A stretch of DNA of 6,768 nt from contig JAICJK010000140.1 in assembly GCA_025928415.1 (NCBI GenBank), forward strand, positions 1 to 6,768, written 5' to 3'. A program made the translations under genes and the position numbers. The notes under the pieces were generated by a model that saw only the letters and a program-made list of their open reading frames with translations, did not search any database and was not told the origin of the DNA. The stretch is from Solirubrobacteraceae bacterium. Lineage in GTDB: Bacteria > Actinomycetota > Thermoleophilia > Solirubrobacterales > Solirubrobacteraceae. Shown in pieces: positions 1-5,252 of this stretch (the first letter of the stretch is position 1; the number at the start of each line of letters is the position of its first letter).

Positions 1-483
1 GCGCTGATGCACGAGGCGACCGCCGTCGGGCGCGGCGCGGGCTACACCGCCTTCGACGGCGCGCCGCCCGCCGAGCACGGGCACTTCGCGATCGCCGCCG
101 ACTACGCCCACGCAACCGCGCCGCTGCGGCGCCTGCAGGACCGCTACGTCTCGGAGTGCTGCCTGGCGGCCTGCGCGGGCACGCCGGTGCCGGACTGGGT
201 CCGCGCCGCCCTGCCCGGCCTGCCCGCCGCGATGGCGGCGGCCGACCGGCGCGCGAACGCCGTCGAGCGCGGCGTCGTCGACCTCGTCGAGGCGGTCCTG
301 CTCGCCGGCCGCGAGGGCGAGCGCTTCGGCGCCGTGGTCATCGACGACGGCCTCGTCCAGCTCGGCGATCCCGCCGTGCGCGGACGGGTCGAGGGCGACT
401 GCCCTGCACCCGGCAGCGAGGTCACGGTCCGCCTGGAGCGCGCCGACCCGGCGGCCCGCAGCGTCGCGTTCTCCGCGGCCTGA
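1..483 (+). CDS. RNB-domain exoribonuclease (RNase II/R family), 3' portion only
   Basis: The frame is open from the window edge, so the start lies upstream; 160 residues are visible. Residues 35-50 read YAHATAPLRRLQDRYV, the conserved stretch near the end of the RNB catalytic domain (family pattern Y-x-H-x-T-S/A-P-I/L-R-R-x-x-D), which in RNase II/R contacts RNA at the active site. RNB enzymes degrade RNA 3' to 5' in the cytoplasm. The last 55 or so residues (ERFGAVVIDDGLVQLGDPAV onward) look like a short beta-rich OB/S1-like RNA-binding tail, not the full S1 plus basic tail of RNase R. This suggests the compact actinobacterial RNB form. The four catalytic aspartates are upstream and cannot be checked. 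The gene converges on the TRIC gene with a 28-bp gap in which I see no clear terminator. Confidence 0.85.
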   Translation, partial: ALMHEATAVGRGAGYTAFDGAPPAEHGHFAIAADYAHATAPLRRLQDRYVSECCLAACAGTPVPDWVRAALPGLPAAMAAADRRANAVERGVVDLVEAVLLAGREGERFGAVVIDDGLVQLGDPAVRGRVEGDCPAPGSEVTVRLERADPAARSVAFSAA

Positions 484-511
484 CGCGGGCGGCGGGGAGC
501 GACAGCGGTGC

Positions 512-1195
512 TCAGTCGCGCGGCCGGCTGCGGCGCTCGCTGGGCGCGATCGGGACGCTCAGCCCCAGCTTGATGCCGATCAGGCGGGTCCCCAGGCACA
601 CGGCGGCGCCGACGATCGTGTAGGCCCCGCTCGTGCTGCCGGCCTTGTCGGCGACGGCGACGACCGCGGCGCCCAGCAGCGCGGGGATCGCGTAGAGCTC
701 GTGGCGCAGGACGGTCGGGACCTGGTTGAGCAGCACGTCGCGCAGCATGCCGCCGCCGATGCCGGTGATGGCTCCGAGGAGCGTCGCCTGCACGGGCCCG
801 AGCCCGTAGTCCAGCGCCTTGCTCGCGCCCGCCACGCAGAAGACCGACAGCCCCACGGCGTCGAAGAGCAGGACGCTGCGCTGCGCGCGGTCGAGTCGCG
901 GCCGGGCGAAGAAGCAGACCAGGCCCGCGGCGCCCGCGGCCGCCAGGTAGCGCCAGTCGCGGAAGGTCGCGGCCGGCAGCCCGATCAGCACGTCGCGCGT
1001 GATCCCGCCGGCGAGCGCGACGACCGCGGACAGCGCCAGGACGCCGACGAGGTCGAGGCGCGCCCGGACGGCCGCGAGCCCGCCGCTGAGCCCGAAGACG
1101 AACGTCCCCGCCAGGTTCAGCCACAGGATCAGCGTCGCGTCGACGCCGTGGGACACCACGACGAGGTCGGCGGCAGGGATGAGGATCGCGCGCAC
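512..1195 (-). CDS. TRIC / UPF0126-type cation channel membrane protein (YadS/YicG-like)
   Basis: This 227-residue protein is mostly hydrophobic and made of two related halves, as in prokaryotic TRIC (trimeric intracellular cation) channels. The glycine/arginine signature occurs twice: GGITRD at residues 63-68 and GGGMLRD at 147-153. Each is preceded by a half-repeat opening (LAGTFVFGLSGGLAAVRARL from residue 28; LFDAVGLSVFCVAGASKALD from about 110). Hydrophobic spans suggest about seven membrane helices, the TRIC topology. Family members form trimeric monovalent-cation channels in the cytoplasmic membrane; the physiological role in bacteria is poorly known. I take the GTG at 1195 as start because GAGGGG lies directly upstream and the repeat begins soon after. 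That spacing is very short, and a GTG at codon 13 or 14 is an alternative. The gene is divergent from the M20 gene and functionally unrelated to it as far as I can see. Confidence 0.85.
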   Translation of the reverse strand: MRAILIPAADLVVVSHGVDATLILWLNLAGTFVFGLSGGLAAVRARLDLVGVLALSAVVALAGGITRDVLIGLPAATFRDWRYLAAAGAAGLVCFFARPRLDRAQRSVLLFDAVGLSVFCVAGASKALDYGLGPVQATLLGAITGIGGGMLRDVLLNQVPTVLRHELYAIPALLGAAVVAVADKAGSTSGAYTIVGAAVCLGTRLIGIKLGLSVPIAPSERRSRPRD

Positions 1196-1232
1196 CCCCT
1201 CAGGACCCTACCCGGGGTGCTATACGACACGG
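1196..1232. promoter_or_regulatory. Divergent intergenic promoter region, probably near-leaderless on both sides
   Basis: Only 37 bp separate the TRIC GTG from the M20 ATG, so both promoters must lie here or extend into the opposite gene. Toward M20, TATACG at 1221-1226 sits six bases before the ATG with no Shine-Dalgarno, which would give a leaderless transcript. On the other strand TAGGGT (plus-strand ACCCTA, 1205-1210) lies nine bases before the GTG. Neither has a convincing -35 box. The boxes are seen; their use as promoters is inferred. Confidence 0.35.
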
Positions 1233-2504
1233 ATGAGCCCGATCAGCGGTGCCGACGCCGTCCTGGCCGGCCTCGACGGCGTCACGGCGGACCTCGAGGA
1301 CCTCTACCGCGACCTGCACGCGCACCCCGAGCTGTCGATGCACGAGCAGCGCACCGCCGGCCGGGCGGCCGCCGGCCTCGAGCGCGCCGGCTACGAGGTC
1401 GCCGCGGGCGTCGGCGGCACCGGCGTCGTGGGGGTCCTGCGCAACGGCGAGGGGCCGGTGGTGATGCTCCGCGCCGACATGGACGCGCTGCCGGTGCTGG
1501 AGGCGACCGGCCTGCCCTACGCGAGCACGGCCACCGCGGCCGGCCCCGAGGGCGACGAGGTGCCGGTGATGCACGCGTGCGGCCACGACATGCACGTCAC
1601 GTGGCTGGCGGGCGCCGCCACGCTGCTGGCCCGGGCGCGCGCCGCCTGGAAGGGCACGGTGCTGGCGGTCTTCCAGCCCGCCGAGGAGACCGCCGAGGGC
1701 GCCCAGGCGATGATCGACGACGGCCTGTTCGAGCGCTTCCCGCAGCCGCGGGTCATCCTCGGCCAGCACGTCATGCCGCTCCCCGCCGGGCAGGTGGCCT
1801 ACCGCCCGGGCACGACCCAGGCGGCGGCCGACAGCCTCGAGGTCCGCCTGTTCGGCAGGGGCGCCCACGCCTCGATGCCCGAGTCCAGCGTCGATCCCGT
1901 GGTGATGGCCGCCGCGACCGTCCTGCGGCTGCAGGCGATCGTCTCGCGGGAGGTCGCCGCGACCCAGGCCGCGGTGCTCACCGTGGGCGCGCTGCAGGCC
2001 GGGAGCAAGGACAACGTGATCCCGGACGAGGCGCTGCTCAAGCTCAACGTGCGGACCTTCGACGAGGACGTGCGCCGCCGGGTCCTCGACGCGATCGCGC
2101 GCGTCGTCAACGCCGAGGCGGCCGCCTCCGGGGCGCCGAAGCCACCGCAGATCACCACCACCGAGCACTACCCGCTGACGACCAACGACCCGCAGCAGAC
2201 CGCGCGGGTGGCCGCCGCGTTGCGCGGGCGCTTCGGTGACGACCGCGTGCACGAGCTGGCCGCGCCGTTCTCGGCCAGCGAGGACTTCGGGTCGTTCGGC
2301 ACGGAGTGGGGCGTCCCGTCGGTGTTCTGGTACGTCGGCGGGATCGACCCGGACCTCTACCGCAGGGCCGAGCAGGCCGGCCGCGTGGCCCAGGACATCC
2401 CCACCAACCACAACCCGGCCTTCGCGCCGGTGATCGAGCCGACGCTCCGGACGGGCGTCCAGGCGATGACGACCGCCGCGCTCAACGCGCTGGCGGGCGC
2501 CTGA
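1233..2504 (+). CDS. M20-family (M20D-type) metal-dependent amidohydrolase / peptidase
   Basis: This 423-residue protein has the length and motif order of N-acyl-amino-acid / hippurate / IAA-amino-acid hydrolases. Motifs in order: RADMDALP (80-87), HACGHDMH (114-121), the catalytic EE pair (151-152), GQHV (178-181), HAS (212-214) opening the lid/dimerisation domain, SEDF (349-352) and TNHNPAF (391-397). By comparison with characterised M20D enzymes the two metals would be held by Cys116, His118, Glu152, His179 and His393, all present, with Glu151 as general base. The enzyme would hydrolyse an amide bond of an N-acyl amino acid or similar conjugate, probably in the cytoplasm (no signal peptide seen). 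The substrate cannot be told from sequence. The ATG at 1233 is chosen because homology begins within a few residues; the frame also stays open upstream into the divergent gene. It is 73 bp before the encapsulin cargo gene and has no evident link to it. Confidence 0.9.
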   Translation: MSPISGADAVLAGLDGVTADLEDLYRDLHAHPELSMHEQRTAGRAAAGLERAGYEVAAGVGGTGVVGVLRNGEGPVVMLRADMDALPVLEATGLPYASTATAAGPEGDEVPVMHACGHDMHVTWLAGAATLLARARAAWKGTVLAVFQPAEETAEGAQAMIDDGLFERFPQPRVILGQHVMPLPAGQVAYRPGTTQAAADSLEVRLFGRGAHASMPESSVDPVVMAAATVLRLQAIVSREVAATQAAVLTVGALQAGSKDNVIPDEALLKLNVRTFDEDVRRRVLDAIARVVNAEAAASGAPKPPQITTTEHYPLTTNDPQQTARVAAALRGRFGDDRVHELAAPFSASEDFGSFGTEWGVPSVFWYVGGIDPDLYRRAEQAGRVAQDIPTNHNPAFAPVIEPTLRTGVQAMTTAALNALAGA

Positions 2505-2514
2505 GGACCGCCGT

Positions 2515-2538
2515 CCCCCACCGGGGGCGCCGAGCGCC
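2515..2538 (+). terminator. Weak GC hairpins after the M20 gene
   Basis: Two short perfect stems follow the M20 stop: CCCCC/GGGGG (2515-2519/2523-2527, 3-base loop) and GGCGC/GCGCC (2526-2530/2534-2538, 3-base loop). They overlap by two bases, so only one can form at a time. Neither has a T-tract, and short stems are frequent at this GC content. They could attenuate read-through into the encapsulin operon, but support is thin. Confidence 0.2.
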
Positions 2539-2544
2539 GCGCGC

Positions 2545-2571
2545 TTGGCGACCGGCCGCGCCCGGTAGCTT
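2545..2571 (+). promoter_or_regulatory. Putative promoter of the encapsulin operon, leaderless
   Basis: TAGCTT at 2566-2571 fits the actinobacterial TANNNT -10 box and ends six bases before the EncFtn ATG at 2578. No Shine-Dalgarno precedes that ATG, so transcription probably starts at or next to the start codon. TTGGCG at 2545-2550 could be a -35 element with a 15-bp spacer, shorter than usual. No obvious iron-regulator palindrome (Fur/IdeR-like) is visible in the 73-bp gap. Confidence 0.45.
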
Positions 2572-2577
2572 GCAGCC

Positions 2578-2973
2578 ATGGGATTCGACCAGTACCACGA
2601 GCCGCCGGACGAGCTGCCCGCCGAGACGCGGACGTTCGCGCGCCTGTGCGCGTCGCTGACCGAGGAGGCGGAGGCCATCGGCTGGTACGAGCAGCGGCTG
2701 GCGATCGAGCCCAACCCCGTCGCCCGCGCCGTGATGGCCAACGCGGTCGGCGAGGAGTTCAAGCACTTCAGCATGGACCTCGAGTTCCTGCTGCGCCAGA
2801 AGCCCGAATGGCGCGAGATCGCGCAGGGCATCCTGTTCAAGGAGGGCGACATCGTGGAGCGCGGCGAGGCGGCCGAGGCGGCCGCCGACGAGGACGGCGA
2901 TCCCACGCTCGACCCGGCCCCGACCGGGTCGGCCTCGCTCGGGATCGGCAGCCTCCGGGGGCGGGACCTGTGA
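2578..2973 (+). CDS. encFtn: Encapsulated ferritin-like protein (EncFtn), encapsulin cargo
   Basis: This 131-residue protein matches the EncFtn family, half-ferritins that form decamers whose dimer interfaces build ferroxidase centres inside encapsulin shells. Helix 1 carries LTEEAEAIGWYEQRL (27-41) and helix 2 NAVGEEFKHFSMDLEFLLR (55-73). Compared with the Rhodospirillum rubrum protein, the ferroxidase ligands correspond to Glu30, Glu60 and His63. Trp36 and Tyr37, and the entry-site glutamates Glu29 and Glu32, are also kept. A low-complexity Ala/Glu/Asp/Pro linker (about 97-120) leads to LGIGSLRG (121-128), the canonical encapsulin targeting peptide, which here is followed by three more residues (RDL). 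The likely role is to oxidise Fe(II) and pass Fe(III) to the shell interior for storage. The stop overlaps the start of the shell gene. The ATG at 2578 is supported by the -10 box six bases upstream and by a length near that of R. rubrum EncFtn. Confidence 0.95.
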   Translation: MGFDQYHEPPDELPAETRTFARLCASLTEEAEAIGWYEQRLAIEPNPVARAVMANAVGEEFKHFSMDLEFLLRQKPEWREIAQGILFKEGDIVERGEAAEAAADEDGDPTLDPAPTGSASLGIGSLRGRDL

Positions 2974-3782
2974 GCGAGAACCACCTGCTGCGCTCCCACG
3001 CGCCGATCACCACGGCGGGCTGGGAGGCGATCGACCAGGAGGCGCGCGAGCGGCTCACGGTGGCGCTCGCCGCGCGCCGGCTCGTCGACTTCTCGGGCCC
3101 GCGCGGCTGGGAGCACTCGGCGACGAACCTCGGGCGCACCGAGCCGATCGCCGAGACGCCGTGCGACGGCGTCACCGCGCTGCGCCGCCGGGTCCTCCCG
3201 CTGGCCGAGGTGCGCGCGCCGTTCAGCGTCGCGCGCGACGAGCTGCGGGCCGGCGACCGCGGCGCCGAGGACGTCGACTTCGACGCGCTCGACGCGGCCG
3301 CCCGCAACCTCGCCGTCGCCGAGAACAAGGCGGTCTTCCACGGCTGGGCGCAGGCCGGCGTGCAGGGGATCACCGAGGCCTCCCCGCATCCCGAGGTCCC
3401 GCGCGACGAGAACTTCAACGACTACCCGCGGCCGGTCGCCAAGGCGGTCGAGCTGCTGCTGCGCGCCGGGATCGCCGGCCCCTACGGGCTCGCGCTCGGG
3501 ACCGACGACTACACGGGCGTCATCGAGACCGCCGAGCACGGCGGCTACCCGCTGTTCGACCACCTGCGCCAGATCCTCGACGGCCCGATCGTCTGGTCGC
3601 CGGGGGTGCGCGGCGCGGTCGTGCTCAGCCAGCGCGGCGGCGACTTCCTGCTCGAGTGCGGTCAGGACCTCGCCGTCGGCTACGACCACCACGACGCCGA
3701 CGCCGTGCACCTCTACCTCGTCGAGTCGTTCAGCTTCCGCGTGGCCACGCCCGAGGCGGCGGTCGCGCTCGTTCCCGCCTGA
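2970..3782 (+). CDS. enc: Family 1 encapsulin nanocompartment shell protein
   Basis: This 270-residue protein has the HK97-like encapsulin pattern throughout: an N-terminal HLLRSHAPITTAGWEAID (5-22), LAARRLVDFSGPRGW (33-47), the E-loop region (about 48-80), the AENKAVFHG helix (117-125), GPYGLALG (170-177), ETAEHGGYPLFDHLRQIL (186-203), GPIVWSPGVRGAVVLSQRGG (205-224) and GQDLAVGY (231-238) followed by SFSFRV. Length is typical of family 1 shells, which usually assemble as 60-mer T=1 cages of about 24 nm, though T number cannot be read from sequence. The start is a GTG at 2970 whose last two bases belong to the upstream TGA (GTGA overlap), so translation is coupled to the cargo. Homology begins right after this GTG; the frame stays open far upstream only as out-of-frame EncFtn sequence. 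With EncFtn it forms a cytoplasmic iron-storage compartment. Confidence 0.97.
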   Translation: MSENHLLRSHAPITTAGWEAIDQEARERLTVALAARRLVDFSGPRGWEHSATNLGRTEPIAETPCDGVTALRRRVLPLAEVRAPFSVARDELRAGDRGAEDVDFDALDAAARNLAVAENKAVFHGWAQAGVQGITEASPHPEVPRDENFNDYPRPVAKAVELLLRAGIAGPYGLALGTDDYTGVIETAEHGGYPLFDHLRQILDGPIVWSPGVRGAVVLSQRGGDFLLECGQDLAVGYDHHDADAVHLYLVESFSFRVATPEAAVALVPA

Positions 3783-3796
3783 GCGGCGGCGGACCG

Positions 3797-3822
3797 GGCG
3801 CCGCGGCTGGGCGGCGCCTTCT
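3797..3822 (+). terminator. Hairpin terminator of the encapsulin operon
   Basis: A perfect 8-bp stem GGCGCCGC / GCGGCGCC (3797-3804 / 3811-3818) encloses a 6-base loop and is followed by TTCT. It begins 15 bases after the encapsulin stop. The T-tail exists only on the plus strand, so it terminates the encapsulin transcript and not the convergent CDF gene, whose stop codon it touches. The tail is short, as is common in high-GC actinobacteria. Confidence 0.6.
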
Positions 3823-4487
3823 CAGGCCGGGTGGCCGCCGTGCCCGCGCCCGCGCCCGTGGACGGTCCCCCACGACTGCCACGTGATGCGCAGGATGACC
3901 AGGGTGATGGCCAGGCCGATCAGGGGGTCGGCGACCGGCAGCCCGACGGCCACGACGGCCGCGGAGGCGATCACGGCCAGCGACACGTAGGCGTCGGCGC
4001 GGGCGTGGTGGCCGTCGGCGACCAGCGCCGGGCTGCCCAGCCGCTCGCCGGCGCGCGTCCGGACGCGGGCGGCGGCGAAGTTGCCGGCGTAGCCGACGGC
4101 GCCGGCGGCCGCGAGCGCCCACAGATGGTCGGGCGGAGCCTGCCGGATGAGCCGGAGCACGGCCTCCACGCCGGCCACGCACGCGCTGACGAAGATCGCG
4201 GCGACCACGAACAGCCCGGCGCCGCGCTCGGCGCGCTCTGAGCGCAGCAGGAAGGCGGCGCCGAGCGGGACCGCGGTCAGCGCGTCGCCGAAGTTGTGGA
4301 TGAGGTCGGCCAGCAGCGCGACCGAGCCCGACAGCGCGAAGACGGCGGTCTGGGCGACGGCGGTGAGGCCGAGCACGGCGAGGGCGACGAGCACCGCGCG
4401 CACGCCGGCGCGCGAGCGCTTGACCGACTCGTCCACGAGCCCGTGCGAGTGGCCGTGCCCGCCCCCGTGGCGCGCGCCCGTCGTCAA
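3822..4487 (-). CDS. Short CDF-family zinc/divalent cation exporter lacking the C-terminal domain
   Basis: This 221-residue membrane protein has a His-rich N-terminus (RHGGGHGHSHG, 6-16) and about six hydrophobic helices. The cation diffusion facilitator metal site is visible: HNFGD (His64/Asp68) in the second helix and HARAD (His161/Asp165) in the fifth, the H/D pairing typical of zinc-selective ZitB/ZnT-type transporters. These proteins export Zn(II) in exchange for protons. The chain ends at about helix six with a short His/Gly tail (HGRGRGHGGHPA), so the usual cytoplasmic dimerisation domain of about 80 residues is missing. The start is a TTG at 4487 overlapping the ArsR stop (TTGA), supported by GGAGG seven bases upstream inside the arsR gene. 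A later GTG would remove the His-rich segment. It is transcribed with the ArsR repressor, consistent with metal-induced export. Confidence 0.88.
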   Translation of the reverse strand: MTTGARHGGGHGHSHGLVDESVKRSRAGVRAVLVALAVLGLTAVAQTAVFALSGSVALLADLIHNFGDALTAVPLGAAFLLRSERAERGAGLFVVAAIFVSACVAGVEAVLRLIRQAPPDHLWALAAAGAVGYAGNFAAARVRTRAGERLGSPALVADGHHARADAYVSLAVIASAAVVAVGLPVADPLIGLAITLVILRITWQSWGTVHGRGRGHGGHPA

Positions 4488-4852
4488 GCGACCGCCTCCG
4501 CCTCCGTCCGCGCGGCGCGCCGGTCGGCGATCCGCAGGTGCTCGACGTGCGAGATCGCCTGCTCGAGCATCTGCCCGACGTGCTCGTCGTGCAGCTCGTA
4601 GAGCACGCGCCGCCCGTCCCGCCGCCCGGCGACGAGGCCGAGGTGGCGCAGCAGGCGCAGCTGATGCGACACGGCGGACGGCTCCATCCCGACCGCCTCC
4701 GCCAGCTCCCCGACCGCGCGCGGGCCGGCGTGGAGCTGGCCGAGGATGCGCACGCGGCTGGCGGTCGCCAGCGCCTGCATGGTCTCGGCGACCACGCGCG
4801 CGAACGCGCCGTCGAGCCGGTCCACGGGCGTGATGCGCTCGCCATGGCTCAT
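4484..4852 (-). CDS. ArsR/SmtB-family Zn(II)/Co(II)-sensing repressor (CzrA-type)
   Basis: This 122-residue winged helix-turn-helix protein carries the family signature ATASRVRILGQL (29-40), recognition-helix region PSAVSHQLRLLRHLGLV (58-74) and wing GRRDGRRVLYEL (76-87). The C-terminal helix contains Asp89, His91, His102 and His105, exactly the D-x-H-x10-H-x2-H spacing of the Staphylococcus aureus CzrA / SmtB alpha-5 zinc site. The alpha-3 cysteine motif of ArsR/CadC types is absent (the protein has no cysteines), so zinc or cobalt is more likely than arsenic or cadmium. Metal binding would release the operator just upstream and derepress this gene and the overlapping CDF exporter. The ATG at 4852 has no clear Shine-Dalgarno but has a TAACGT -10 box eight bases upstream, suggesting a leaderless message. 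Confidence 0.92.
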   Translation of the reverse strand: MSHGERITPVDRLDGAFARVVAETMQALATASRVRILGQLHAGPRAVGELAEAVGMEPSAVSHQLRLLRHLGLVAGRRDGRRVLYELHDEHVGQMLEQAISHVEHLRIADRRAARTEAEAVA

Positions 4853-4860
4853 GCCCGCAG

Positions 4861-4890
4861 ACGTTAGCTGAACATCCGCTCAGGTGTTCA
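4861..4890 (-). promoter_or_regulatory. Promoter of the arsR-CDF operon
   Basis: On the minus strand TAACGT (plus 4861-4866) fits TANNNT and ends eight bases before the arsR ATG. TGAACA (plus 4885-4890), four of six matches to TTGACA, lies 18 bp further upstream and may be the -35 box. That hexamer is also one arm of the operator palindrome. Confidence 0.5.
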
Positions 4891-4891
4891 G
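4868..4891. promoter_or_regulatory. Candidate ArsR/SmtB operator palindrome
   Basis: A perfect inverted repeat CTGAACA / TGTTCAG (4868-4874 / 4885-4891) with a 10-bp spacer spans the arsR promoter from -35 to just before -10. TGAACA/TGTTCA half-sites are the hallmark of ArsR/SmtB operators. The classical site has TGAA and TTCA six bases apart; here CTCA at 4879-4882 sits at that distance from the left TGAA, so an overlapping imperfect classical site is also possible. Repressor binding would block RNA polymerase directly. Confidence 0.6.
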
Positions 4892-4921
4892 GCATCGGCG
4901 CGATCGTGCGCGACATCACAC

Positions 4922-4951
4922 TTGTCCATCAATACCCCCCTGGTGTATGTT
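4922..4951 (+). promoter_or_regulatory. Promoter of the copper operon
   Basis: TTGTCC (4922-4927) and TATGTT (4946-4951) are separated by 18 bp and form a reasonable -35/-10 pair. The first CsoR-like operator fills the spacer and overlaps the -10 box. A start near 4958 would leave a leader of about 64 bases containing the second operator. Confidence 0.5.
4932..4950. promoter_or_regulatory. CsoR-like copper operator, copy 1
   Basis: ATACCCCCCTGGTGTATGT contains the imperfect palindrome ATAC-C-CC...GG-T-GTAT, closely resembling known CsoR operators (G-tract/C-tract flanked by ATAC and GTAT). CsoR is a copper(I)-responsive repressor that leaves DNA when it binds Cu(I). The site lies within the -35/-10 spacer. 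No csoR gene is in the window, so the regulator would act in trans. Confidence 0.7.
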
Positions 4952-4966
4952 GCCGCCATTCCCCAC

Positions 4967-4985
4967 ATACCCCCCTGGTGTATGT
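4967..4985. promoter_or_regulatory. CsoR-like copper operator, copy 2
   Basis: This is an identical 19-base copy of the first operator, starting exactly 35 bp downstream, about +10 to +28 relative to the inferred start. The intervening 16 bases are unrelated, so the conservation is specific to the site. Exact identity argues for functional constraint or a recent local duplication. Confidence 0.7.
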
Positions 4986-5021
4986 GGAAGACCATCCCCG
5001 ATGCACAAGGACCACCCGAAC

Positions 5022-5252
5022 ATGAGCCACTCCTCCCCCACCGCCGCGCGCGAGCTGACCTACCTCGTCGACGGCATGAGCTGCGACCACTGCACGATCG
5101 CCGTGCGCGGCGAGGTCGCCCGGGTCCCCGGCGTCGCGTCCGTCGACGTCGACCTGCCCTCCAGGCGCGTGCGCGTCCGCGGCGCCGGCGTCGCCGACGC
5201 CGCCGTGATCGCCGCCATCGACGAGGCCGGCTACGACGCGGTGGCGGCATGA
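5022..5252 (+). CDS. copZ: CopZ-like heavy-metal-associated (HMA) copper chaperone
   Basis: This 76-residue protein is a single HMA domain. Residues 12-28 contain LTYLVDGMSCDHC followed by TIAV, with the metal loop G-M-x-C-D-H-C (Cys21, Cys24). The rest follows the beta-alpha-beta-beta-alpha-beta pattern (VARVPGVASVDVDLPSRRVR, then VIAAIDEAGYDAV). Such proteins carry Cu(I) in the cytoplasm to exporters or repressors. A His instead of Ala/Ser at the second loop position (CDHC) also occurs in other CopZ-like proteins. I choose the ATG at 5022, with AAGGA ten bases upstream; an in-frame ATG at 5001 would add MHKDHPN. The stop overlaps the next start (ATGA). The gene follows two CsoR-type operators, supporting copper rather than mercury or zinc. 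Confidence 0.9.
   Translation: MSHSSPTAARELTYLVDGMSCDHCTIAVRGEVARVPGVASVDVDLPSRRVRVRGAGVADAAVIAAIDEAGYDAVAA

Noticed and set aside
701..2239. A 512-codon plus-strand open frame across the TRIC and M20 genes
   Set aside because: It overlaps two well-supported genes in the wrong frame or strand, with Arg/Gly/Pro-rich low-complexity translation.
1233..2504. M20 enzyme as an additional encapsulin cargo
   Set aside because: It has no LGIGSL-like targeting peptide at either end, and its own promoter and the next gene's promoter separate the units.
1200..3710. An 836-codon open frame on the minus strand opposite M20, EncFtn and encapsulin
   Set aside because: Its translation is Arg/Gly/Val/Asp-rich with no domain pattern, and it runs antisense to three motif-rich genes. 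At this GC content stop codons are rare in antisense frames.
3730..4919. Long minus-strand frames running through arsR and CDF and upstream of the CDF start
   Set aside because: The segment upstream of the TTG at 4487 is Arg/Ala-rich shadow sequence of arsR. Only the part after the TTG has CDF motifs.
4932..4985. CRISPR array or simple tandem repeat
   Set aside because: There are only two copies with one short gap, and the unit is palindromic and matches a CsoR-type operator at promoter positions.
4888..5250. A minus-strand open frame opposite the copper promoter and copZ
   Set aside because: It is antisense to the CxxC chaperone and its operators, and its product is almost entirely arginine-rich.
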